Assembly: GCF_019697375.1 (NCBI RefSeq)
Contig: NZ_JAHCDI010000004.1
Location: forward strand, 248,001-312,000
Direction of reading: 5' to 3'
Source of the DNA: Micromonospora tarapacensis
GTDB taxonomy: Bacteria > Actinomycetota > Actinomycetes > Mycobacteriales > Micromonosporaceae
Length of the DNA stretch: 64,000 nucleotides
Within the stretch, counting starts at the first letter, position 1. Every line of letters begins with the position of its first letter. Positions 51,841-61,166 of the stretch are shown here, in pieces. The translations under genes and the position numbers were made by a program. The notes under the pieces are model-generated. The model was not told the origin of the DNA. It ran no database searches and saw only the letters and a program-made list of their open reading frames with translations.

Positions 51841-53067
51841 TCAGGCCCGGGTGAAGACGAGAGCCACGTTGTGGCCGCCGAAACCGAACGAGTTGTTCAG
51901 CGCGGCGGGCACGTCCAGGTGCCGGGACTTGTTGACGACCACGTCCAGGGTGAGGCCGTCGTCCGGGTCGTCCAGATTGATCGTCGGCGGGACCACGCTG
52001 TCGCGGATGGCCAGGATGCAGGCGATCGACTCGAGGGCGCCGGCGGCACCGAGCAGATGACCGGACATGGACTTGGTGGCGGTGAGCACCGCGTGGTCGC
52101 CCAGCGCGGTACGCAGCGCCGTGATCTCCGCGATGTCGCCCACCGGCGTCGAGGTGGCGTGGGCGTTGACGTGGGTGATGTCGGTCCTCGCCACGCCCGC
52201 GTCGGCGATGGCCTTCGCGATGGCCCGGATCGCGCCGGCGCCCTCCGGGTGCGGCTGGACGATGTCGAAGCCGTCGGAGGTGATGCCCGCGCCGGCCAGC
52301 CGCGCGTACACCCGGGCGCCCCGGGCGGCGGCGTGCTCGGCCCGTTCCAGCACCACGATGCCGGAACCCTCGCCGAGGACGAAGCCGTCCCGGCCCTTGT
52401 CCCACGGCCGGGAGGCCCGCTCCGGCTCGTCGTTGCGGGTGGACATGGCCCGCATCGAGGCGAAGCCGGCGATCGGCAGCGGGTGGATCACCGCCTCGGT
52501 GCCGCCGGCCACCACCACGTCGGCGCGGCCGGCCCGGATCATGTCCAGGCCCAGCGCGATCGCCTCGGCGCCGGTGGCGCAGGCGCTGGCCACCGAGTGC
52601 ACGCCCGCCTGCGCGCGGAGCTCCAGGCCCACCCAGGCGGCCGGGCCGTTGGGCATCAACATGGGCACGGTGTGCGGGGACACCCGGCGGGGGCCGGAGG
52701 CCTCCAGGATGTCGTCCTGGGCGAGCAGGGTGACCGCGCCACCGATGCCGGAGCCGATGCTGACTCCCAGCCGTTCCGGGTCGAGCCCGGCGTCGGCCAG
52801 GCCGGCGTCCGCCCAGGCCTGGTGGGCGGCGATCAACGCGATCGCCTCCGAGCGGTCCAGCCGGCGCAGCTTCACCCGGTCCAGCACGGTCGAGGGATCG
52901 ACCGCCAGTTGGGCGGCGATCCGGACGGGCAGTTGCCCGGCCCACTCCTGGGTGAGCGGACTCACCCCGGAGCGGCCGGCGAGCATGGCGTCCCAGGTCG
53001 ACGCGACGTCCCCGCCCAGCGGGGTGGTCGCGCCGAGCCCGGTGACGACGACGTCGATGCGACTCAT
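51841..53067 (-). CDS. fabF: Beta-ketoacyl-ACP synthase II (FabF)
   Basis: 408 residues. The elongating condensing enzyme of type II fatty acid synthesis. Catalytic triad: Cys in VASACATGAEAI, His in NAHATSTPVGD, His in MSGHLLGAAG; GFGGHN near the C-terminus. Last gene of the fabD-fabH-acpP-fabF operon, 2 nt after acpP. Confidence 0.96.
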   Translation of the reverse strand: MSRIDVVVTGLGATTPLGGDVASTWDAMLAGRSGVSPLTQEWAGQLPVRIAAQLAVDPSTVLDRVKLRRLDRSEAIALIAAHQAWADAGLADAGLDPERLGVSIGSGIGGAVTLLAQDDILEASGPRRVSPHTVPMLMPNGPAAWVGLELRAQAGVHSVASACATGAEAIALGLDMIRAGRADVVVAGGTEAVIHPLPIAGFASMRAMSTRNDEPERASRPWDKGRDGFVLGEGSGIVVLERAEHAAARGARVYARLAGAGITSDGFDIVQPHPEGAGAIRAIAKAIADAGVARTDITHVNAHATSTPVGDIAEITALRTALGDHAVLTATKSMSGHLLGAAGALESIACILAIRDSVVPPTINLDDPDDGLTLDVVVNKSRHLDVPAALNNSFGFGGHNVALVFTRA

Positions 53068-53069
53068 GA

Positions 53070-53309
53070 TCAGGACTGCGCCTCGATGTAGCTGACGGCG
53101 TCCCCGACGGTCTTGAGGTTCTGCACCTCGTTGTCGGGGATCTTGACGCCGAACTTCTCCTCGGCCGCCACCACGACCTCCACCATGGAGAGCGAGTCGA
53201 CGTCCAGGTCGTCGGTGAAGGACTTCCCCTCGGCCACGTCGTCCGGGTTCACCCCGGCAACCTCTTCGAGGATCTCGGCGAGGCCGGCGGTGATCTCGTC
53301 ACGGGTCAT
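53070..53309 (-). CDS. acpP: Acyl carrier protein
   Basis: 79 residues, acidic. The phosphopantetheine attachment Ser lies in DLDVDSLSMVEVV. Carries growing acyl chains for the Fab enzymes around it. ATG 53309 follows fabH by 84 nt, with GAGAGGA upstream. Confidence 0.96.
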   Translation of the reverse strand: MTRDEITAGLAEILEEVAGVNPDDVAEGKSFTDDLDVDSLSMVEVVVAAEEKFGVKIPDNEVQNLKTVGDAVSYIEAQS

Positions 53310-53393
53310 TGCGGTGGGTTCCTCTCATCGGGTTCTCTCGACGGGGCGGCGACGCCACCCGTCGTTCCCCGGCGCCACGGCGCCGAGGGGGTA

Positions 53394-54338
53394 TCAGGGG
53401 CAGCGGACGACCTGACCGGCATAGGTCAGGCCCCCGCCGAAGCCGAACAGCAGCACCGGCGCACCCGAGGTCACCTCGCGCCGCTCGACGAGCTTGGACA
53501 GCGCCAGCGGGATGCTGGCCGCCGAGGTGTTGCCGGACTCGACGATGTCCTTGGCGATGATCGCCTGCGGGATGTTCAGCCGCTTGGCGATCCCGTCGAT
53601 GATTCGGGAGTTGGCCTGGTGCGGGACGAACGCGGCCAGCTCGGAGGGGTCGACCCCGGCCCGCTCGCACGCCTGCACGGCCAGCGGCGCCAACGCGGTG
53701 GTGGCCCAGCGGAACACCGTCTGGCCCTCCTGGGCGACGTACGGCCGCCAGCCTTCGATGCGCACCGCGTCGCCGCGCTCGGGCACCGAGCCCCACACCA
53801 CCGGGCCGACGCCGGCCGGCTCGCCCTCGGCGGCGGCGGTGACCACGGCCGCTCCGGCGCCGTCGCCGAAGATGATGCAGGTGGAACGGTCGGTCCAGTC
53901 GGTGAAGTCGGAGAGCTTCTCCGCGCCGATCACGATGGCGTTGCGCGAGGCACCGGCCCGGATCGCGTGGTCGACGGTGCCCAGCGCGTACGCGAAACCG
54001 GAGCAGGCGGTGTTGACGTCGAACGCCCCGGGCGCGTTGATGCCCAACGTGGCGGCGACCCGGCAGGCCACGTTCGGACTGCGGTCGATCGAGGTGCAGG
54101 TGGCCACCACGACCAGGTCGATGTCGGCGGCGGTCAGGCCGGAGTTGGCCAGCGCCTTGTCGGCGGCGGCGGCGGCCATGTCGGCGACCGTCTCGTCACC
54201 GGCGATCCGCCGGGTCACGACGCCGACCCGGTCGCGGATCCACTCGTCGCTGGTCTCCACCAGTTGGGCGATGTCGTCGTTGGTCACCACCCGGGACGGC
54301 TGGTAGTGCCCCAGGGACAGGATGCGGCTGCCCGTCAC
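53394..54338 (-). CDS. fabH: Beta-ketoacyl-ACP synthase III (FabH)
   Basis: 314 residues. Starts fatty acid chains by condensing acyl-CoA with malonyl-ACP; in actinomycetes it prefers branched starters. Active-site Cys in FDVNTACSGFAYALG, His in FVPHQANSRII, Asn in ESGNTSAAS. Start overlaps the fabD stop by 4 nt. Confidence 0.96.
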   Translation of the reverse strand: MTGSRILSLGHYQPSRVVTNDDIAQLVETSDEWIRDRVGVVTRRIAGDETVADMAAAAADKALANSGLTAADIDLVVVATCTSIDRSPNVACRVAATLGINAPGAFDVNTACSGFAYALGTVDHAIRAGASRNAIVIGAEKLSDFTDWTDRSTCIIFGDGAGAAVVTAAAEGEPAGVGPVVWGSVPERGDAVRIEGWRPYVAQEGQTVFRWATTALAPLAVQACERAGVDPSELAAFVPHQANSRIIDGIAKRLNIPQAIIAKDIVESGNTSAASIPLALSKLVERREVTSGAPVLLFGFGGGLTYAGQVVRCP

Positions 54339-55333
54339 GACGAGGCCCCCCTACGGTCGGTCTCGCCACGAGACGTGTTCGGATTGTCGTCGGTGTGCTG
54401 CGCCCGGCCGGATGCCACGCCGTGCCGGGCGATCAGGTCGCGGGCGGCGGGCAGGCCGTCGGGGGTGTTCAGGGTGACGATCTCCGGGGCACCCGCGCCC
54501 TTGAGCTCGCGCTTGACCAGCCCGGCGAGCGTGCCGGCGGGCGGCAGCTCGATCACGCCGGTGACGCCGAGGTCGGCGAGGGTGGCCATGCAGAGGTCCC
54601 AGCGGACCGGGGCGGTCACCTGGCGGACCAGCCGCTGGAGCAGTTCCCCGCCGTGGTCCACGGGTGACCCGTCGAGGTTGGACAACAGCATCCGGGTCGG
54701 GTCGCTCGGGGTGACCCCGGCCGCGACCGTGGCCAGCGCCGCCTCCGCCGGGGCCATGTACGGGGTGTGGAACGCGCCCGCCACCTGTAGCCGGATGACC
54801 CGCGCCCGGGCCGGCGGCTCGGCGGCGAGCTTCTCCAGCCCGGCGACCTCGCCGGCGGCGACGATCTGACCGGTGCCGTTGCGGTTCGCGGCGTGCAGCC
54901 CGTGCCCGCTGATCGAGGCGATCACCTCGTCCGGATCGCCGCCGAGCACGGCGGCCATGCCGGTCGGCTCCACCGAACAGGCGGCGGCCATCTCCCGGCC
55001 GCGTACGCCGGCGAGGGTGATCGCGGCATCCGCCGGCAGCGCCCCGGCCAGTGCCGCCGCACCGAGCTCGCCGACGCTGTGCCCGGCGGTCAGCGAGACG
55101 TCGTGCATCGGCAGGTGCTCGGCGGCGAGCAGCGACGCGGCGACCAGCAGCGGCTGGGTACGGGCGGTGTCCCGGATCTCGTCGGCGTCGGCGTCGGTGC
55201 CCAGGTGCACGAGGTCGACCCCGGCCAGCGCGGACCACGAGCGCAGTCGGGCTTCGGTGCCGGGCAGGTCGAGCCAGGGAGTCAGGAAGCCGGGTTTCTG
55301 GGAACCCTGGCCGGGGCAGAGTACGGCGAGCAC
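54335..55333 (-). CDS. fabD: Malonyl-CoA:ACP transacylase (FabD)
   Basis: 332 residues from GTG 55333 (AGGAGAG upstream). Transfers malonyl from CoA to ACP. Motifs: LCPGQGSQ, GHSVGELGAAAL with the nucleophile Ser, and GAFHTPYM with the catalytic His. First gene of the fab operon, 78 nt downstream of fasR. Confidence 0.95.
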   Translation of the reverse strand: MLAVLCPGQGSQKPGFLTPWLDLPGTEARLRSWSALAGVDLVHLGTDADADEIRDTARTQPLLVAASLLAAEHLPMHDVSLTAGHSVGELGAAALAGALPADAAITLAGVRGREMAAACSVEPTGMAAVLGGDPDEVIASISGHGLHAANRNGTGQIVAAGEVAGLEKLAAEPPARARVIRLQVAGAFHTPYMAPAEAALATVAAGVTPSDPTRMLLSNLDGSPVDHGGELLQRLVRQVTAPVRWDLCMATLADLGVTGVIELPPAGTLAGLVKRELKGAGAPEIVTLNTPDGLPAARDLIARHGVASGRAQHTDDNPNTSRGETDRRGASS

Positions 55334-55400
55334 GTCTATGACTCTCCTGGATACCCACGGGTTGCGCTGTGCCGGCTGGCACCAAACCGCACTAGGACAG

Positions 55401-55417
55401 TTGGAGGGATCCTACAA
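55401..55417. promoter_or_regulatory. Candidate FasR/fab control element
   Basis: Imperfect palindrome TTGTAGG-N3-CCTCCAA on the minus strand, overlapping the fasR stop codon and 68 nt upstream of fabD. FasR of Streptomyces binds in front of fabD, so a regulatory site here is expected; this particular motif is my inference. Confidence 0.35.
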
Positions 55418-56659
55418 AGATTGGTGCTGATCATCGCCGCTCTGTGATCTTTTACCGATGGGTGGGGCCAATGTCGGGGTCGGTCCCACCGGGTCCAGCC
55501 GGCCGACGGTCAGTGCGACCCGGAGCGCGAAGGCGTCCCGGGGGGCCAGCGGGCTGAATCCGGTGACGTCGGAGATCCGCCGCAGCCGGTAGCGAACGGT
55601 GTTCGGATGCACGTACAGCGCCCGGGCGGCGCTCTCCAGCGTGCCGCCCGCGGCAAAGAAGGCGTCCAGCGTCTCCAGCAGCTCACCACCGGCCCGGACC
55701 AGCACCGCGTACACGTCGTGACGCAGCCGCCGGCGGGCCTCGGCGTCGCCGGCGAGAGCCCGCTCGGGCAGCAGGTCGCCGGCGTGGACCGGCCGGGGCG
55801 CGGCGGGCCAGGCCGGCGCCGCCCGGTACCCGGCGAGCGCCGCCCGGGCGGACTCGGTGGCCTCGTCCAGGCTCGGCACCGCCGGACCGACGACCACCGG
55901 CCCCTCGCCGAAGGCGGTCAGCAGCTTGCCGGTCGCCGCGACCGGGTCGGCCGCCCCGCCGAGCACGATCACCAGGCGGTCGCCGTGCACACCGCCGATG
56001 ACCTCGACCCCGATCCGCCGGGCCTGCCGGTAGACGGTGTGCAGCACGACGGAGACCTCGCCGCCGGGGGAGGGACCGACCGCCACCGACACCGGTGGTG
56101 CGTCCGTCCAGCCGAGCGCGGCGGCGCGGCTGGCCAGCACGTCCGGGGAGTCGCCGCGCAGCAGCGCGTCCACCAGCAGTGCCTGGAGGCGGGCGTCCCA
56201 GGAGCCGCGAGACTCGGCGGCCCGGGCGTACACCCGGGCGGCGGCGAAAGCGATCTCCCGGGAGAACCGCAACACCGCCTCGCGCAACTGCGGCTCCTCG
56301 CCCGGGGCGGCGAGCTCGCCGACCTGCTCCTCCACCACGTCGATCGTGACCTTGATCAGTGCGACGGTCTGCTGGAGGGTGATCGAGCGGGCCAGGGCCT
56401 GCGGTGCGGTGGCGAACACCTCGTCGGACACCTCCTGGGTGCCCTCGCCCGTTCCGCTGCCGGAGCGCAACCACTGGACCAGGGACCGGGCGCCGGCCTG
56501 GGCCACGAGCATCACCCACGAGCGCTGGTCGGCCGGCAGTTCCCGGAACCAGGGCAGGGTGTCGTCCATCCGGGCCACGCTCGCGGTGGCCAGCGCCCCG
56601 GCGGCCCGTTCGATCCGGCGCAGCGTGGCCGTCAGGTCCGTCCCGCCCGACTCGCTCAC
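55412..56659 (-). CDS. fasR: Fatty acid synthesis activator FasR (PucR/CdaR-type)
   Basis: 415 residues from GTG 56659 (start VSESGGTDLTATLRRIERAA); the longer upstream frame is Arg/Pro-rich and rejected. The C-terminus is a PucR-type HTH: ARALYVHPNTVRYRLRRISD then FSPLAPRDAFALRVAL. The middle is a GGDEF-like regulatory domain of the CdaR group. In Streptomyces, FasR directly activates the fabDHPF operon; gene order here is the same. Confidence 0.9.
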   Translation of the reverse strand: MSESGGTDLTATLRRIERAAGALATASVARMDDTLPWFRELPADQRSWVMLVAQAGARSLVQWLRSGSGTGEGTQEVSDEVFATAPQALARSITLQQTVALIKVTIDVVEEQVGELAAPGEEPQLREAVLRFSREIAFAAARVYARAAESRGSWDARLQALLVDALLRGDSPDVLASRAAALGWTDAPPVSVAVGPSPGGEVSVVLHTVYRQARRIGVEVIGGVHGDRLVIVLGGAADPVAATGKLLTAFGEGPVVVGPAVPSLDEATESARAALAGYRAAPAWPAAPRPVHAGDLLPERALAGDAEARRRLRHDVYAVLVRAGGELLETLDAFFAAGGTLESAARALYVHPNTVRYRLRRISDVTGFSPLAPRDAFALRVALTVGRLDPVGPTPTLAPPIGKRSQSGDDQHQSL

Positions 56660-56827
56660 CGGCCTAGCCTGACATGTCCTCACCTGGACCTCGACGGCAG
56701 GCGTCGCCGGCGCCCCGGCGGGCCGACCGGGGTACGCGCCGCACGGCCCGTCGGATGCGGCCAGTACGGTGACAGAGCACGTCGGGTGGGCGCCGACGGG
56801 TGAGGGCGAGAGGGTGAGGAGACGCCG

Positions 56828-57076
56828 ATGGCGTACGGGGAGGCCGACCACGGCTGCGCCCAGGGGGAGGACGTCACGCCCGCCTCGCTCCGGGGCGTCG
56901 AGGCGTCGGTGCCCCGTCAACGCGCCGCGGAGCCGCCGGCTCCCGGGCAACCCGAGCCGGCGACCGGTGGCTGCCTGAGCGAGCTGCCCGGCTGGGCCGG
57001 GGCGCACCGGCACGGACCGGTCCGCCCGGCGCACCGCAACGTCCGGCGGGAGCGCCCACCGCGCCGCTGGTGCTGA
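56828..57076 (+). CDS. Small hypothetical protein
   Basis: 82 residues from ATG 56828 with GAGGAG 6 nt upstream. Composition: MAYGEADHGCAQGEDVTPAS, a Pro/Arg-rich middle, GGCLSELPGWAGAHRHG and a terminal RRWC. No family recognised. The good ribosome binding site favours a real gene; low-complexity composition argues against. Confidence 0.4.
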   Translation: MAYGEADHGCAQGEDVTPASLRGVEASVPRQRAAEPPAPGQPEPATGGCLSELPGWAGAHRHGPVRPAHRNVRRERPPRRWC

Positions 57077-57091
57077 GCGGGGTGGGGCGGC

Positions 57092-57739
57092 TCAGCGGGT
57101 ACGGCGGCGGATCAGCAGCGCGATCCCGGCGAGGCCGATGGTGATCACCAGCATCACCGCCACGTTCAACAGGAGCAGGCGACGCAGCTCGCTGAACGCC
57201 TCGTCGATGTCCTGAGCCGGGTTGAGCGCGTCCTCCGGGATGATGCGTTCGCCCCCGCCCGCCCCGCCGCTGACCGCCTCGTACGTCCGCTCCAGCGGCA
57301 CGCCGGCGGTCCGCAACGTCTCGGACATGCTGACCCGCCCCAGGTACCAGGCTGGGGAGATCTTGCGGTCCGGCTGCTTGGCCGGCCGGAAGACCCGCGG
57401 CCCGCCGACCGCCTTCGGGTATAGGACGTAGGTCTGCTTCGGAACGTCGCCCGCGAGCACCACGACCGTGTACTTCGGACCGAGGTCGGCCTTCTTCGGG
57501 CCGCCCGACTGACGGACGAGGCCACGGTGGTTGACCTGCTCGATGACGGCCACGACGTACTCCGGGTGGGAGGCCGCGCGCAGCCGCAACGGCTCGTCCA
57601 GCCCGTGCCCGGTAATGTCCACCCCGGCCGGCGGCGTCTTCGGCGCGGCCGTGGCCGCCCCGGCGAAGGTGAGCACCAGCAGCAGGGCCGCGAAGCCGCC
57701 GACCACCGTCGAAATCAGTCGCCTCATCCGTCGGACCAT
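57092..57739 (-). CDS. Secreted, C-terminally membrane-anchored protein of unknown function
   Basis: 215 residues from ATG 57739 (GAGGAGG upstream). Signal peptide (MRRLISTVVGGFAALLLVLT, cleavage after ATAAP), a compact extracellular domain (GHGLDEPLRLRAASHPEYVV, KYTVVVLAGDVPKQTYVLYP, AWYLGRVSMSETLRTAGVPL), and a C-terminal membrane helix (about 186-208, LLLLNVAVMLVITIGLAGIA) with a basic tail. Type I membrane topology. Function unknown. Confidence 0.7.
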   Translation of the reverse strand: MVRRMRRLISTVVGGFAALLLVLTFAGAATAAPKTPPAGVDITGHGLDEPLRLRAASHPEYVVAVIEQVNHRGLVRQSGGPKKADLGPKYTVVVLAGDVPKQTYVLYPKAVGGPRVFRPAKQPDRKISPAWYLGRVSMSETLRTAGVPLERTYEAVSGGAGGGERIIPEDALNPAQDIDEAFSELRRLLLLNVAVMLVITIGLAGIALLIRRRTR

Positions 57740-58435
57740 GCCGCCTCCTCGCCCCGTTCGATGGCTGGCTGTGCTGCAGGGGTCACACGCTGGAAGGCTG
57801 ACGGTGGTGACCGTGCCCTCAGGACGGGTGCCCACCTCAAAGACTCCACGGAACGTCGATCGGTTGCAGCTGATGGAACACTAATTGGAACTATCTGCGA
57901 TCGCGACTCGACCAACGACCGCCTGGACCAGTGGGCGGATCTTACCGTGCGGAGGCCATGATGGGGGGCGGGACGCGACGCCGGGACAACGCCGATGCGC
58001 TCGGCGGGCCGCCACGCCTCTCCGGCAAGCTGGTCAGCGTGCCGCTCACGCCCGGATGGTCAGCCGATCGCCGGCGAGATCCGGTTCATCCTGACCACCG
58101 GGACGACGGTCCGGCCGGCGTGGTCGGCCGGGTGGTCGATCGCTCGGGCTTCGATCGGGAGGGACTCGTTCCCCTCGCGCCCTGTCGAGCTGAACCGGCG
58201 GCGCTATCGCCGCCCGCCGCCCGCCGCCCGCCGGGTTGGGTGATCCGTCTGCGCTATCAGCTCGACAGGGCGGACAGGTGGATTCGTGACCCGGCCCGGC
58301 ATCGCCCCGCAGTTCGGCGTTGCGCCAGCCGGTGTCGTCGTCCCCGCGGGGACGGGGTTCCCGGCAGCCCGGTGGGGCCCGGCAGCCCGGTGGGGGCATC
58401 GTCGCCGGGGGCGGTGCCGCAACAGGCTGCGGCGC
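57740..58435. other. Long region without a recognised gene
   Basis: 696 nt between divergent-side genes (57739 start, gltX stop 58436). Several overlapping open frames exist on both strands but all have Arg/Pro-rich composition and no start signals. AT-richer at 57870-57900 (ACTAATTGGAACTATCTG), which could be a promoter. A short tandem repeat of CAGCCCGGTGGGG occurs near 58362-58396. No tRNA found. Confidence 0.5.
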
Positions 58436-59845
58436 TCAGATCAGGCGTACCCGGGCGGCGCGCATCCGGGTCAGGGCGCGCTCGGGGCCGAGCACCTCCA
58501 GCGACTCGAACAGCGGCAACCCGACGGTGCGTCCGGTGACCGCGACGCGTACCGGCGCCTGGGCCTTGCCGAGCTTGAGGCCGCGCGCCGCGCCGACCGC
58601 CTCAAGGGTGGCCTTGAGCGTCTCAGCGTCCCACGACTCGATGGTCTCGAAGGCGGCGATGGCGTCGTCCAGCAGCTCGGCCGAGCCTGCCTTCATCGCC
58701 TTGGCCCAGGCTGCCTCGTCGATCAGCGGCGAGGCGACGAAGAGGAAGTCGACATTCGGCACGATCTCGCTGAGCACCGCGATCCGGGTCTGTGCCAGTG
58801 GCGCCACGGCGGCGAACGCGGCCGGGTCGAACTCCTCCGGCCGCCAGGGTGGCGGTGCGATGGTGCCGGTGCCGGTCAGCCACGGCTGGCAGACCTCGAC
58901 GAACTCCTCGACCGGGAGCGCCCGGATGTACTCCCCGTTGAACGCGCGCAGCTTCTTCTCGTCGAAGAAGGCCGGTGACGGGTTGACCTCCGCCAGCCGG
59001 AACTCCTCCTCGATGACCGGCCAGGGCACGATCTCCCGATCGCCCGAGGGTGCCCAGCCGAGCAGCATCAGGTAGTTGCGCATCGCCGCGGCGAGGTAGC
59101 CCTCGTCCCGGTACGCCTCCAGGGCGACCTTGTCGCGGCGCTTGGACAGCTTCTGCCGCTTCTCGTTCACCACCACCGGCACGTGTGCCCAGACCGGTGG
59201 TTTCACCCCGAGCGCGTCCCAGAGCAGTTGTTGCTTCGGGGTGTTGGGCAGGTGCTCCTCGGCCCGGATCACGTGGGTGATCCCCATCGTCATGTCGTCC
59301 ACCACGTTGGCCAGCAGGAACACCGGCGAGCCGTCGCCCCGGGCGATGACGAAGTCCTCGATGAGCCTGTTCTCGAAGGTCGGCTCACCCCGGATCAGGT
59401 CGGTGACCACCGTCGAACCCTCGTCCGGGGTGCGGAAACGCAGGGCCCGGCCCTCGCCGGGCGGCAGCCCCCGGTCGCGGCAGTAGCCGTCGTAGCCGGT
59501 GTACTGGGAGCCGGTGCGGGCCTGCACCGCCTCCCGGGTGCAGTCGCAGTAGTACGCCCGGCCCGAGTCGTGCAGTCGCCGCGCGGCGGCGCGATGCTCG
59601 TCGGCGTAGGAGGACTGGAAGTAGGGGCCCTCGTAGCTGCTCCGCTCGATGCCGATCCAGTCCAGCGCCGACAGGATGCCCTCGGTCCACTCCGGCTTGT
59701 TGCGCGCCGCGTCGGTGTCCTCGATGCGCAGCACGAACACCCCGCCCTGCTGCTTGGCGTAGATCCAGTTCTGCAGCGCCGAGCGGGCACCACCGACGTG
59801 GAACATGCCGGTCGGGGAAGGGGCGAAGCGCACACGTACCGTCAC
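58436..59845 (-). CDS. gltX: Glutamyl-tRNA synthetase
   Basis: 469 residues, class I. The HIGH-equivalent is [16 protein letters not shown] (HVGG, residues 16-19), and the KMSKS-equivalent KLSKRRDK lies near 240. Cys pairs ([19 protein letters not shown]) form the zinc knuckle of some GluRS. Charges tRNA-Glu (and tRNA-Gln where the amidotransferase route is used, as in most actinobacteria). Confidence 0.95.
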   Translation of the reverse strand: MTVRVRFAPSPTGMFHVGGARSALQNWIYAKQQGGVFVLRIEDTDAARNKPEWTEGILSALDWIGIERSSYEGPYFQSSYADEHRAAARRLHDSGRAYYCDCTREAVQARTGSQYTGYDGYCRDRGLPPGEGRALRFRTPDEGSTVVTDLIRGEPTFENRLIEDFVIARGDGSPVFLLANVVDDMTMGITHVIRAEEHLPNTPKQQLLWDALGVKPPVWAHVPVVVNEKRQKLSKRRDKVALEAYRDEGYLAAAMRNYLMLLGWAPSGDREIVPWPVIEEEFRLAEVNPSPAFFDEKKLRAFNGEYIRALPVEEFVEVCQPWLTGTGTIAPPPWRPEEFDPAAFAAVAPLAQTRIAVLSEIVPNVDFLFVASPLIDEAAWAKAMKAGSAELLDDAIAAFETIESWDAETLKATLEAVGAARGLKLGKAQAPVRVAVTGRTVGLPLFESLEVLGPERALTRMRAARVRLI

Positions 59846-59894
59846 GGCCTCCAGACTACGGCCGTCCGCGTTCGCGTTCGGCGAGGGGTACGGC

Positions 59895-61166
59895 TCAGGG
59901 CACCGAGCGGATCTTCAGGACCAGGACGCTGCCGAGCAGGGTCACCGCGGCGGTGGTCGCGTACAGCGCCGGGTAGCCCCCCAGGTACACCACGATCGGC
60001 GCGGAGATGGCCGGGCCGAGCACCTGCGGCGCCGAGTTGGCGATGTTGATCACGCCGAGATCCTTGGCCCGGTCGGTGGCCCTCGGTAGCACCTGGGTGA
60101 TCAGGGCGGCGTCGACCGACAGGTACACCCCGTAGCCGGCGCCGAGCAGCACCGCGGCGGCCACCGCCATCGGCCAGGTGGGCGCCGCGGCCAGCAGCAG
60201 TGCCGCCACCGCGATCACCACCCCGGCGGCGATCACGAAGATCTTCCGCTTGCCGGAGCGGTCCGAGAGTCGCCCGGCTACCACCGTGGTGGCCATCAAC
60301 CCGGCGGTGTAGAGCAAGATCAGCACCAGCAGCCCACCCTCGGGGTCGGCCACCCGCACCTCGTCGGTGAGGAAGTAGAGCAGGTACAGGGTGCCGAGGG
60401 CGTTGCCGAGCTGGACCAGGAACCGGGTGATCCAGGCCCAGCCGAAGTCCGGGTACCGGCGCGGTGACACCCACATCCCCGCGAGCAGGCCCCGCAGCGA
60501 CGGGCGGTGCGCGCGTGGCAGTGGGTCGTCGGTCGTACGCAGGGCGAACGGCAGCGCGAACAGCAGCACGGCCGCGGCGATGGCCAGGTAGCCGGCGGCG
60601 GTGCCGGTGACCACCGCCGTGACCAGCACGACGCCGAGGACCAGCCCCAGCGCCTGGGGGATGCCGACCCAGCCGGAGACGCCGCCGCGCTGCGTGACCG
60701 GGACCCGGTCCGGCACGGCGGCGGTCAGGCTGGCCAGCATCGCGTTGAAGCAGACCTGCGCGGCGACCCAGCCGACCGCCACCCCTACGACGCTGCTCGC
60801 CTGCGCGAGCAGCACCAGCGCCAGCGCGCCGAGCACCGCACCGCCGAGGGTCCAGACGTGCCGGCGGCCGAACTCCCACCGGCCCAGGCGCAGGCAGGTC
60901 CGGTCCGACAGGGCGCCGGCGAGCGGGTTGGCGAGCACCGCGGCCAGGGCGCCGAATCCGGTGACCACCGCCAGCATGGTCTCCTTGTTCGCCGGCGCGA
61001 TCTGCCCGAGCTGCTGTGGCAGCAGCACCTGGATCGGGGTGAAGAAGGCCATCCAGACGCCGAGGTTGGCGGCGAACAGCAGCGCGATCCAGCCCCGCCG
61101 GACCGGCAGGCTCGGCTCGGCGAGCGCGGCCGGCAGCGACGTCGGGGTGGGGTCGACGGTGGTCAC
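59895..61166 (-). CDS. MFS sugar-type transporter
   Basis: 423 residues from GTG 61166, overlapping the GH1 stop by 4 nt. Twelve membrane segments; the loop [20 protein letters not shown] resembles GPH/sucrose-type MFS transporters (DRT..R.GRR), and [13 protein letters not shown] is the symmetric loop in the second half. Coupled to a beta-glucosidase, so it probably imports a beta-glucoside or its disaccharide. Confidence 0.85.
   Translation of the reverse strand: MTTVDPTPTSLPAALAEPSLPVRRGWIALLFAANLGVWMAFFTPIQVLLPQQLGQIAPANKETMLAVVTGFGALAAVLANPLAGALSDRTCLRLGRWEFGRRHVWTLGGAVLGALALVLLAQASSVVGVAVGWVAAQVCFNAMLASLTAAVPDRVPVTQRGGVSGWVGIPQALGLVLGVVLVTAVVTGTAAGYLAIAAAVLLFALPFALRTTDDPLPRAHRPSLRGLLAGMWVSPRRYPDFGWAWITRFLVQLGNALGTLYLLYFLTDEVRVADPEGGLLVLILLYTAGLMATTVVAGRLSDRSGKRKIFVIAAGVVIAVAALLLAAAPTWPMAVAAAVLLGAGYGVYLSVDAALITQVLPRATDRAKDLGVINIANSAPQVLGPAISAPIVVYLGGYPALYATTAAVTLLGSVLVLKIRSVP

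Noticed and set aside
56659..57034. Longer N-terminal extension of FasR
   Set aside because: The added 125 codons are Arg/Pro-rich and unlike known FasR; the shorter start at GTG 56659 gives the usual family length.
57931..58539. Plus-strand open frame of 202 codons next to gltX
   Set aside because: It overlaps the end of gltX in antisense, has Arg/Pro-rich composition and lacks a ribosome binding site.
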